Assembly (NCBI RefSeq): GCF_000956505.1 | Contig: NZ_JYIX01000033.1 | Location: forward strand, 62,001 to 126,000 | Origin: Microbacterium azadirachtae | Lineage (GTDB): Bacteria; Actinomycetota; Actinomycetes; Actinomycetales; Microbacteriaceae | Reading direction: 5' to 3' | DNA: 64,000 nt | Shown: positions 16,876 through 24,493 of the stretch, piece by piece | How the letters are laid out: every line of letters begins with the position of its first letter | Position numbering within the stretch: position 1 is the stretch's first letter | The notes under the pieces: model-generated | Databases searched by the model: none | Told to the model about the DNA's origin: nothing | The model's input: only the letters and a program-made list of their open reading frames with translations | Translations under genes and position numbers: made by a program

Positions 16876-18999
16876 GTGGCCCAGCATCTCGACGACGAGC
16901 GGATCCGCGAGGTCCGCATCGACGCCCTGGCGTTCGGCGGCGACTACAACCCCGACCAGTGGTCGGAGGACGTGTGGCTCGAGGATGTCCGCCTCATGCA
17001 GGAGGCCGGCGTCACGATGGTGAGCCTGCCGATCTTCAGCTGGCCGCAGCTCGAGCCGGAGCCCGGCGTCTACGACTGGAGCTGGCTGGATCGGATCCTG
17101 GATCTGCTGCACGACGCGGGCATCCGCATCGACCTCGCGACCGCGACCGCCACTCCGCCGTCCTGGCTGCTGCGCGCGCACCCCGAGATGGCGCCCTGGG
17201 ACTCCGACGGGCACCGCCTGGAGTTCGGCTCGCGGCAGACCTACTGCCCGTCCTCGCCGATCTGGCGCGAGAACGTCGCGCGCATGACGCGTGCGATCGC
17301 CGAGCGCTACGGCGAGCATCCCTGCCTTGCGATGTGGCACATCTCGAACGAGTACGGCGATCACGTCTCGCGCTGCTGGTGCCCCGAGTCGGCCCGGCAC
17401 TTCCGGCGCTGGCTGCAGGACCGCTACGGCGACCTCGACGGCCTGAACGAGGCATGGGGCGTCAACGTCTGGGGCCAGCGCTACACATCGTGGGAGCACA
17501 TCGAGACGCCGAAGAAGGCGCCGGGGCCGATCAACCCCACGAAGCTGCTCGACTTCGAGCGGTTCTCCTCGGACGCGATGCTCGAGCTCTTCCAGGTCGA
17601 GATCGATGTGCTGCGCGAGGTCACCCCCGACATCGCCGTGACCACCAACTTCATGAGCATGTTCCGCGACCTCGACTACTGGCGCTTCGCCGAGCGCGAG
17701 GACGTGGTGACCGACGACGCGTATCCGGATCCGATGGATCCGACCTCGCACGTCGGCGCCGCGCTCAACTACGGCCTCATGCGCGCGCTCAAGGGCGGGC
17801 GCCCCTGGCTGCTCCTGGAGTCGTCGGCGAGCGCGACGAGCTGGCGCGATGTGAACGTGCCGAAGGCCCCGGGCAAGATCCGCGTGGAGAGCCTGCAGGC
17901 CGTGGCGCACGGATCCGACGCGGTGATGTTCTTCCAGTGGCGCCAGGCGAAGTACGGCCAGGAGAAGTTCCACTCGTCGATGCTCGGCCACCGCGGGGAG
18001 CGATCGCGCAGCTTCCAGGAGACCAAGGCGCTGGGACTCGAGCTGAAGAAGCTCGAGCCGGTGCGCGGCAGCCGCGTGCGCTCGCGCGTGGGCCTCGTCG
18101 TGGACTGGGACTCCTGGTGGGGATCCAGCGCGGTCGAGTCGCTGCCCTCGCAGCAGCTGCAGTGGGCGCAGCAGGCTCGTGCCTGGCACCGCGCGCTGTA
18201 CGCGCTGGGGCACCCGGTCGACGCCGTGCGCGTGGGCGGCGAGGCGAGCGGCACCCCGTTCGACCGCTACGACGTGATCGTGGCGCCGAACCTCTACATC
18301 CTGGAGGAGGAGCCCGCGGCGGCGCTGCGCGCCTTCGTCGCCCGTGGCGGGACGCTCGTCGTCGGCCCGTTCTCCGGCGTCGTCGACAGCACCGAGAAGG
18401 TGCACGACGGCGGCGCCCCTGGTCCGCTGCGCGACCTGCTCGGCGTCGAGGTCGACGAGCAGTGGCCGATCGCGGACGGCGCCCTCGAGCACCTCTCCTA
18501 CGGGGAGGACGCGCTCGCGGTGCCGCACTGGGGCGAGTGGATCGAGGCCGATCCCGACGTCGAGATCCGCGGCGCGTACGCCACCGGCGAGCTCGCGGGG
18601 CGCCCCGCGGTCACCCGGCGGGCGCACGCCGCGGGATCCGCCTGGTACGTCAGCGCCATGCTGCGGCCCGAGGGTCTCGCCGCGGTGTTCCGCGACGTCC
18701 TCCGCACGGCGGGCCTGCCCGCGCGCGACGACGACTCCGTGCAGGCCGAGGCCGTCACCCGCTCGGACGGGACGACCGACTACACGTTCCTCCTGAACCA
18801 CGCGGCAGACCCCGTGACCTTCCACCTGCCGATGTCCGGCCGCGATCTGATCACCGGATCCGAGGTCGCGGGAGAGCTCACGCTGGGCGCCTACGGCGTC
18901 GCCGTCGTCGCCTCGCCGCGGTCGGAGCCCATCCCTTTCCTCACCCTCGCCCATACCCACCGGCCCACCCAGGCCACCCCGTCGAAGGAGCTGGCATGA
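16876..18999 (+). CDS. Beta-galactosidase, glycoside hydrolase family 42
   Basis: A cytosolic 707-residue GH42 enzyme hydrolysing terminal beta-galactosides. GGDYNPDQW at 21-29 opens the TIM barrel; acid/base Glu159 lies in HISNEYG and nucleophile Glu315 in LLLESS; a trimerisation domain (about 400-610) and a small C-terminal beta-domain follow. The metal-site cysteines are present around CPSSP and CWCPES. The GTG at 16876 is chosen for the GGGAGGAG site 6 bases upstream; an in-frame GTG at 16846 has none. It is first in an operon with the GcvPA-like gene (4-bp overlap), and shares an operator with two ABC importers. Confidence 0.93.
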   Translation: MAQHLDDERIREVRIDALAFGGDYNPDQWSEDVWLEDVRLMQEAGVTMVSLPIFSWPQLEPEPGVYDWSWLDRILDLLHDAGIRIDLATATATPPSWLLRAHPEMAPWDSDGHRLEFGSRQTYCPSSPIWRENVARMTRAIAERYGEHPCLAMWHISNEYGDHVSRCWCPESARHFRRWLQDRYGDLDGLNEAWGVNVWGQRYTSWEHIETPKKAPGPINPTKLLDFERFSSDAMLELFQVEIDVLREVTPDIAVTTNFMSMFRDLDYWRFAEREDVVTDDAYPDPMDPTSHVGAALNYGLMRALKGGRPWLLLESSASATSWRDVNVPKAPGKIRVESLQAVAHGSDAVMFFQWRQAKYGQEKFHSSMLGHRGERSRSFQETKALGLELKKLEPVRGSRVRSRVGLVVDWDSWWGSSAVESLPSQQLQWAQQARAWHRALYALGHPVDAVRVGGEASGTPFDRYDVIVAPNLYILEEEPAAALRAFVARGGTLVVGPFSGVVDSTEKVHDGGAPGPLRDLLGVEVDEQWPIADGALEHLSYGEDALAVPHWGEWIEADPDVEIRGAYATGELAGRPAVTRRAHAAGSAWYVSAMLRPEGLAAVFRDVLRTAGLPARDDDSVQAEAVTRSDGTTDYTFLLNHAADPVTFHLPMSGRDLITGSEVAGELTLGAYGVAVVASPRSEPIPFLTLAHTHRPTQATPSKELA

Positions 19000-20411
19000 C
19001 GCAGACGTTCGTGCATCCCTACATCCCGAACACGGCGCCGGAGACCCACGCGGAGATGCTCGCCGCCGTCGGCGCCGCCTCTGTCGAGGACTTCTACGCC
19101 GACGTGCCGGAGGACCTGCGCCTGCGCCGTCCGCTCGACGTGCCGGCGCCGCTGCCGGCCGAGCAGGACCTCGCCCGGCACGTGCGCGGGATCCTCGCGC
19201 AGAACCGCACCACCGAGGAGCGTCTGAGCTTCCTCGGCGCCGGCACCTACAACCACTACGTGCCGGCGGTCGTGGACGAGGTCATCCGCCGCAGCGAGTT
19301 CCTCACCGCGTACGCCGGCGAGCCGTATGAGGACCACGGCCGGTTCCAGGCGCTGTTCGAGTACCAGTCGCTCATGGCAGAGCTGCTCGCGATGGACGTC
19401 GTGAACGTGCCGACCTACGACGGCTACCAGGCCGCGGCCACGGGGCTCGCGATGGCGGGCCGGCTCACCGGCCGCGGCGTCGTGCTCGCCGTGAGCGACG
19501 TGCTGCCGGAGAAGGACTCGAAGGTGCGCGACTACACGCGCGCCGGCCTGGAGATCGAGCGGATCCCCACCGCGGGCGGCATCGCGGATCTCGCGGCGCT
19601 GCAGGCACGACTCTCCGGCGATGTCGCGGCCGTGTGGATCGAGACGCCGAGCTTCACCGGCGCCGTCGAGACGCAACTGCGCGAGATCGCCGAGGCGGCG
19701 CACGCCGCCGGCGCGGTCGTCGTCGTGGGCACCGACCCGATCGGGTACGGCGTGCTGACCCCGCCCGCCCTGCAGGGGGCCGACATCGTCACGGGCGACA
19801 TCCAGTCGCTCGGGCTGCATCAGTGGTTCGGCGGTGCGCACGCCGGCTTCATCGCCGTGCACGACGAGCCGCGGTTCGTCTCGGAGATGCCGTCCCGGCT
19901 GTTCGGCCTGGAGTCGACCGACGTGCCGGGCGAATACGGCTTCGGCGACGTCGCCTACGACCGCACCTCCTTCGCGCACCGCGAGGAAGGCAAGGAGTGG
20001 GTCGGCACCGCGGCCGCGCTGTGGGGCATCGCCGCCGGCGTGCACCTCGCGCTCATGGGACCGCAGGGCATGGCCGACCTCGGCGAGCTGCTGCTCGCCC
20101 GCACCGCGTATGCGCAGCGGCAGCTCGCCGCGATCCCGGGCGTCGGCCTGGGCGATGACGCGCTGCACCTCCGCGAGTTCACGGTCCGCTTCGACACCGC
20201 CCGCGTCGCCGATGTCGTCACCGCGCTGCGCGCGCAGGGCATCGAGCCCGGCGTGGTCGTGGACGAGCACACGCTGCTCGTGTGCGTGACCGAGGCCACC
20301 TCCGCATCCGACATCGACCGCCTCGCCGCCGCGCTCGCGACGGCCATCGACCCCGAGGAGCAGGACGCGTGCGACGCACTGAGCGACGACGGCAAGGAGG
20401 AGACGAAGTGA
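18996..20411 (+). CDS. gcvPA: Divergent glycine dehydrogenase (decarboxylating) subunit 1-like protein
   Basis: 471 residues, matching the N-terminal half of the glycine cleavage P-protein (pyridoxal-phosphate fold type I, non-catalytic subunit). LSFLGAGTYNHYVPAVVDEV at 78-97 and FEYQSLMAELLAMDVVNVPT with YDG at 121-143 are family signatures. The usual TPYQPEISQG-type segment is replaced by a different sequence, AYAGEPYEDHGRF (105-117). The ATG overlaps the GH42 stop; the GcvPB-like gene overlaps its own stop. No gcvT or gcvH gene lies nearby. It may be a specialised glycine or glycine-like decarboxylase rather than the housekeeping enzyme, which in actinobacteria is normally one long chain. 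Confidence 0.8.
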   Translation: MTQTFVHPYIPNTAPETHAEMLAAVGAASVEDFYADVPEDLRLRRPLDVPAPLPAEQDLARHVRGILAQNRTTEERLSFLGAGTYNHYVPAVVDEVIRRSEFLTAYAGEPYEDHGRFQALFEYQSLMAELLAMDVVNVPTYDGYQAAATGLAMAGRLTGRGVVLAVSDVLPEKDSKVRDYTRAGLEIERIPTAGGIADLAALQARLSGDVAAVWIETPSFTGAVETQLREIAEAAHAAGAVVVVGTDPIGYGVLTPPALQGADIVTGDIQSLGLHQWFGGAHAGFIAVHDEPRFVSEMPSRLFGLESTDVPGEYGFGDVAYDRTSFAHREEGKEWVGTAAALWGIAAGVHLALMGPQGMADLGELLLARTAYAQRQLAAIPGVGLGDDALHLREFTVRFDTARVADVVTALRAQGIEPGVVVDEHTLLVCVTEATSASDIDRLAAALATAIDPEEQDACDALSDDGKEETK

Positions 20412-22039
20412 GCCTTCCCGTCGCCCCGAAGCAGAGCCCCCGCCGATTCCAGCAGGCCAGCTGGGATGAGCCGATCGTCTTCGAGCTGTCCGCGCCCGGC
20501 GAGAGGGGCGTCCTCGTGACGCCGGTCGAGCCGGCGGTGCGCGAGGCCGTCGGCGACGTCGTCGCCGCCCTCCCCGAGGGGATGCGCCGTCCGGCCCTGC
20601 CGGCGCTGCCCGAGATCGCGCAGATGCGCGTGCTCAAGCACTACCTGCGCCTGTCCCAGGAGAACCTCGGATCCGACCTCAACGTCGACATCGGCCAGGG
20701 CACGTGCACGATCAAGTACTCGCCGAAGATCAACGACCAGCTCATCGAGGTTCCGCAGCTGCGGGCGCTGCACCCGGCGCAGGATCCGGCCGACACGCAG
20801 GGCGCGCTGGAGACGATCTGGCGCCTCGAGCGGCTCATGGCCGAGATCTCCGGCATGGACGCCGTGTCGCTCGCCTCCCCGGGCGGATCCGCCGGCATCT
20901 GGACCAACATCGCGATGATCCGGGCCTACCACGCGTCGCGCGGCGAGGCGGATCAGCGCGACGAGGTCATCACGACGATCTTCAGCCACCCGTCCAACGC
21001 GGCCGCGGCCAAGGTCGCCGGATACAAGGTCATCACGATCTACCCGGACGCCGACGGCTACCCCGACCTCGGCGCGCTCAAGGCCGCGCTCTCCGAGCGG
21101 ACGGCGGCGATCATGGTGACCAACCCCGAGGACACCGGCATCTACAACCCCGCCATCAAGGAGTGGGTCGACGCCGCGCACGAGGTCGGCGCGCTCGCCT
21201 CCTACGACCAGGCCAACGCCGCAGGGATCCTGGGCATCACGCGGGCCCGCGACGCCGGATTCGACGTGTGCCAGTTCAACCTGCACAAGACGTTCTCCGC
21301 GCCGCACGGCAGCGGCGGCCCCGGCGCCGCGGCCAATGCGGTGAGTGCGGCGCTCGCGCCGTTCCTGCCCGGCCCGCGCGTGGAGCAGGTGGAAGGGCTC
21401 TTCGTCGTCCGCGAACCCGGCGATCTGTCGATCGGGCACGTGGCGCCGGCGCACGGCGTGATCCTGCACGTGGTGCGGGCGTACGCGTGGATCATGGCGC
21501 TCGGCGCGGAGGGCATGCTCGCGGCCTCGCAGATCGCGGTGCTGAACAACAACTACCTGCTCAAGAAGGTGCTCGAGATCCCGGGGGCGTCCGCGCCGTA
21601 CGCGACCGGTCGCCGCCGCATCGAGCAGGTGCGGTACTCGTGGCAGGAGCTGTTCGAGGAGACCGGCATCACGTCGGAGGAGATCGGCATCCGGATGGCC
21701 GACTACGGCTTCCACTACTGGACGAGCCACCACCCGTACGTCGTGCCGCAGCCCTTCACCCTCGAACCCACCGAGTGCTACTCGAAGGCCGAGATCGACG
21801 AGTACGTGGCGGCGCTGGCGCAGGTCGCGCAGGAGGCCAGGGAGAACCCGGAGCTCGTGCGCACGGCGCCGCACAACCAGACCGTGCACCACACCCACCA
21901 CGACGACCTGGACGACCCGGAGCGCTGGGCGATCACCTGGCGCGCCTACCGCCGGAAGTACTTCGGAGAGATCCCGGCCGGTCCGTCCGCGAGCGCTCTG
22001 CCGGACGCGGAGCTCGTCGGCGCCACCGCCGGGGCCTGA
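20408..22039 (+). CDS. gcvPB: Divergent glycine dehydrogenase (decarboxylating) subunit 2-like protein
   Basis: 543 residues, the PLP-carrying half of a split P-protein. The Schiff-base Lys294 lies in FNLHKTFSAPHGSGGPGA. ELSAPGERGVLV at 26-37 and LHPAQDPADTQGALE at 121-135 are also family-like. Two normally strong motifs differ: the SCTMKYNPK region reads GTCTIKYSPK (98-107), and the HGTNPASA region reads SHPSNAAAA (193-201). The C-terminus carries an unusual His-rich stretch (TVHHTHHDDLDD). GTG start overlaps the GcvPA-like stop. With its partner it should form an alpha2beta2 decarboxylase; the natural substrate may not be glycine. Confidence 0.82.
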   Translation: MSLPVAPKQSPRRFQQASWDEPIVFELSAPGERGVLVTPVEPAVREAVGDVVAALPEGMRRPALPALPEIAQMRVLKHYLRLSQENLGSDLNVDIGQGTCTIKYSPKINDQLIEVPQLRALHPAQDPADTQGALETIWRLERLMAEISGMDAVSLASPGGSAGIWTNIAMIRAYHASRGEADQRDEVITTIFSHPSNAAAAKVAGYKVITIYPDADGYPDLGALKAALSERTAAIMVTNPEDTGIYNPAIKEWVDAAHEVGALASYDQANAAGILGITRARDAGFDVCQFNLHKTFSAPHGSGGPGAAANAVSAALAPFLPGPRVEQVEGLFVVREPGDLSIGHVAPAHGVILHVVRAYAWIMALGAEGMLAASQIAVLNNNYLLKKVLEIPGASAPYATGRRRIEQVRYSWQELFEETGITSEEIGIRMADYGFHYWTSHHPYVVPQPFTLEPTECYSKAEIDEYVAALAQVAQEARENPELVRTAPHNQTVHHTHHDDLDDPERWAITWRAYRRKYFGEIPAGPSASALPDAELVGATAGA

Positions 22040-22043
22040 TCCC

Positions 22044-23501
22044 GTGATCGGACTCGTCGTCAACCCTGTCGCCGGAGTCGGCGGGCCCGCGGGCCTCGCC
22101 GGCTCCGACGGTGCGGCCGTGCAGGCGCGGGCGGCGGAGCACGGCTCCGTCCCGCGTGCGCACGAACGCGCCGGACAGGCGCTGGCGGTCCTCGCGCGCT
22201 CGCACCCCGGAGTGCGGATCCTCACCGCGGCCGGGGCCATGGGCGCCGCCGCCGTGGCGGACGCGGGGCTCGAGCCGGTCGTGGTGTTCACCCCGTCCTC
22301 GGTGGCGACCACGCCCGACGACACCGCCGCCGCGGTCGCCGCCGTGGCCGCCGCCGGCGCCTCGCTCGTGCTGGTGGCCGGCGGCGACGGAACCCTGCGC
22401 GACGCCGTGCGCGGGCTGGGGTCCGGCTCGGGGGAGGGTGACTTGGTTCGGGGCGCACCTGTGCCGTTTGGGGCGCCGTACGCCAGTGTGGACGGTCGTG
22501 ACGCGCCCCAAAACGCGGGAGTGCGCCCCGAATCGACCTATGGTGTCGACGAGGCCGATCTGGCGCAGGTGGCCGACGTCCGTGGCGAACATGCGGTGCT
22601 GGGTGCGATGGATCCGGTTCGGGGCGCACCGGTGCCGTTTGGGGCGCCGTACGCCAGTGTGGACGGTCGTGACGCGCCCCAAAATGCGGGAGTGCGCCCC
22701 GAATCGACCGAATCGGCCGCGCGCCCCGAGCCGGCTGCGCGCCCCGAACGTGCCGAGCCGGCCGTGCTCGGGATCCCCGCCGGCGTGAAGATGTACTCGC
22801 CCGTCTTCGCCGTGACCCCGGTCGCGGCGGGCGCGCTCGCGGCGGACTGGCTGGGATCCGGGACCGTGCCGACGGCTGTGCGCGAGGTGCTCGACGTCGA
22901 CGAGGCCGCGCTCCGTCGCGCCAGGGTGGAGCCGGTGCTCTACGGAAGCCTGCGCGTGCCGCAACGGCTCGGGCGCACCCAGGCGCGCAAGGCGCCCACG
23001 CCCGTCACCGAGCAGGACGCGGTCGCCGCTGCCGCGCGCAGCGCCGTCCGTGCGATGCGGCCCGGCGTGCGATACCTGCTCGGCCCCGGCGGCACCACGG
23101 CGCGGATCGCCGCGGAGCTCGGCCTCGCGAAGACCCCGCTCGGCGTGGACGTCGTGCTCGACGGGCGCCTCGTGGCCGCGGGCGCCGACGAGCGCCGGCT
23201 GCTCGCCGAAGTCGCCGCGGGCCCTGCCCAGGCCGTCGTCACCGTGATCGGGGGGCAGGGGTTCCTGCTCGGCCGCGGCAACCAGCAGCTGTCCCCGCGG
23301 GTGATCCGCGCGCTCGGGGCGGATCCGCTCCTCGTCGTCGCCCCCGAGCAGAAGCTCGTCGACCTCGGCGGCCGCCCGCTTCTCGTCGACACCGGCGATC
23401 CCGACGTCGACGCCTCCCTCGCCGGACACATCCGCGTCATCACCGGCGCCGCGGCCTCCGCGTTCTACGCTGTCGCCGCGCCCGAAGCCCTCGTCCCCTG
23501 A
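22044..23501 (+). CDS. AcoX-like ATP-NAD kinase family protein with repeat-derived insertion
   Basis: 485 residues. The N-terminal half has the NAD/diacylglycerol-kinase fold: NPVAGVGG at 7-14, GGDGT at 113-117, then after an insertion VLGIPAGVKMYSPVFAVTP (241-259), a signature of the AcoX/COG3199 group. A C-terminal domain contains LLGPGGTTARIAAELGL and VVTVIGGQGFLLGRGNQQLS. GGDGT and IPAGVKM are normally about 20-25 residues apart; here about 125 separate them because two copies of a palindromic DNA repeat (22445-22538, 22616-22709) are read in frame. Whether the insert is tolerated as a loop or inactivates the enzyme is unknown. It lies 4 bp after gcvPB, in the same operon. GTG or ATG numbering aside, the start at 22044 (GTGATCGGACTC) begins the conserved fold. 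Confidence 0.8.
   Translation: MIGLVVNPVAGVGGPAGLAGSDGAAVQARAAEHGSVPRAHERAGQALAVLARSHPGVRILTAAGAMGAAAVADAGLEPVVVFTPSSVATTPDDTAAAVAAVAAAGASLVLVAGGDGTLRDAVRGLGSGSGEGDLVRGAPVPFGAPYASVDGRDAPQNAGVRPESTYGVDEADLAQVADVRGEHAVLGAMDPVRGAPVPFGAPYASVDGRDAPQNAGVRPESTESAARPEPAARPERAEPAVLGIPAGVKMYSPVFAVTPVAAGALAADWLGSGTVPTAVREVLDVDEAALRRARVEPVLYGSLRVPQRLGRTQARKAPTPVTEQDAVAAAARSAVRAMRPGVRYLLGPGGTTARIAAELGLAKTPLGVDVVLDGRLVAAGADERRLLAEVAAGPAQAVVTVIGGQGFLLGRGNQQLSPRVIRALGADPLLVVAPEQKLVDLGGRPLLVDTGDPDVDASLAGHIRVITGAAASAFYAVAAPEALVP
22445..22538 (+). repeat. Family B palindromic repeat inside a CDS, copy 1
   Basis: A 94-bp unit with outer arms TTCGGGGCGCAC / GTGCGCCCCGAA and inner arms TTTGGGGCGC / GCGCCCCAAA. 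It encodes residues about 134-165 of the AcoX-like protein. A related intergenic copy is at 45953-46048. Confidence 0.9.
22616..22709 (+). repeat. Family B palindromic repeat inside a CDS, copy 2
   Basis: A 94-bp unit differing from 22445-22538 at two positions that I can see. The copies are 171 bp apart (57 codons), so both are read in the same frame. Confidence 0.9.
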
Positions 23502-23530
23502 CCCGTACCCCGACCCGCAAGGAGCACCCC

Positions 23531-24289
23531 ATGCGTCTGCAGAACAAGAACGCCATCGTCACCGGAGGCGCCGGCGGCATCGGCCGCGCCACGTCCCTCG
23601 CCTTCGCGGCCGAGGGCGCCAACGTCGCCGTCGTCGACCTGAACGCGGAGGCCGCAGAGGCCGTCGCGGAGGAGATCCGCGCGGCGGGCGGCTCCGCGGT
23701 CGCAATCGGCGCCGACGTCTCCAGCGAGGCCGACATCGAGCGCGTCGTCGCCTCGGTCGTCGACGGCTTCGGAGGCGTGGATGTCGTCTTCAACAACGCC
23801 GGCATCATCCGGCGCACCACGGCGGTCGAGACCACGGTCGAGGAGTGGGACCGCGTGTTCGGCGTGAACGTGCGCGCGATCTTCCTGATGTGCAAGCACG
23901 TCGTGCCGATCATGGCGGCGAACGGCGGCGGCTCCATCGTCAACACCGGATCCGGCTGGGGACTCAAGGGCGGCGGCCAGGCGCTCTCGTACTGCGCGTC
24001 GAAGGGTGCGGTCGTGAACATGACCCGTGCGCTCGCGATCGACCACGGCCCGCAGGGCATCCGCGTGAACTCGGTGAACCCGGGCGACGTCGACACCGGC
24101 ATGCTCCGCGACGAGGCCCGCCAGCTCGGCCAGGATCAGGCCGGCTTCCTCGCCGAGGCCGCGGAGCGCCCGCTGAATCGGATGGGCCAGCCCTCCGAGA
24201 TCGCGGCGGCCGTCGTCTGGCTCGCGAGCGACGAGTCGTCCTACGTGACCGGATCCGCCCTCGTCGTCGACGGCGGCGGCATCGCCTGA
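23531..24289 (+). CDS. SDR family NAD(P)-dependent oxidoreductase
   Basis: 252 residues of the classical SDR type: TGGAGGIG at 11-18, NNAG at 88-91, catalytic Ser141, Tyr154 and Lys158 (YCASK), and a standard C-terminus (VTGSALVVDGGGIA). It is 29 bp after the AcoX-like gene with a good AGGAGC site, so it is probably the last gene of the GH42-gcvPA-gcvPB-acoX operon. It resembles diol/acetoin-type or sugar-alcohol dehydrogenases; linked with an AcoX-like kinase it might supply or consume the NAD(P) made there. Substrate unknown. Confidence 0.92.
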   Translation: MRLQNKNAIVTGGAGGIGRATSLAFAAEGANVAVVDLNAEAAEAVAEEIRAAGGSAVAIGADVSSEADIERVVASVVDGFGGVDVVFNNAGIIRRTTAVETTVEEWDRVFGVNVRAIFLMCKHVVPIMAANGGGSIVNTGSGWGLKGGGQALSYCASKGAVVNMTRALAIDHGPQGIRVNSVNPGDVDTGMLRDEARQLGQDQAGFLAEAAERPLNRMGQPSEIAAAVVWLASDESSYVTGSALVVDGGGIA

Positions 24290-24308
24290 GCCGGGCGTGG
24301 CCGCGCCT

Positions 24309-24395
24309 GGATCCTGCCGGGTGCACGGGATCCCACCGACTGCACGGCTCCTCGACGTGAGGAAGCCGTGCGCTCGGCATGGACCCGTGCACTCG
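24309..24395 (+). repeat. Family A intergenic palindromic repeat, copy 3
   Basis: Same order of elements as 7254-7340 (GGATCCTGCCGGGTGCACGG, then hairpin, then CCGTGCACTCGG). The hairpin here is GCACGGCTCCTC-GACGT-GAGGAAG-CCGTGC. The inner stem differs from copies 1 and 2 on both arms (GTTC/GAAC versus CCTC/GAGG), so pairing is kept while sequence is not. Confidence 0.8.
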
Positions 24396-24480
24396 GCGAC
24401 CTCCTGTGCGCCCGGCAACGTCCCCGCCCTCGACAAGTGGACGGCGCCCGGCACACGGGCTCTCACCCAGCCGGCTCGCG

Positions 24481-24486
24481 TAAAAT
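24481..24486 (+). promoter_or_regulatory. -10 box of a leaderless promoter
   Basis: TAAAAT ends 7 bases before the ATG at 24494; no Shine-Dalgarno site lies between. Confidence 0.6.
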
Positions 24487-24493
24487 CGGAACA

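Noticed and set aside
18900..19000. Glycine riboswitch controlling the gcvP-like genes
   Set aside because: The gcvPA-like start overlaps the GH42 stop, leaving no leader for a riboswitch.
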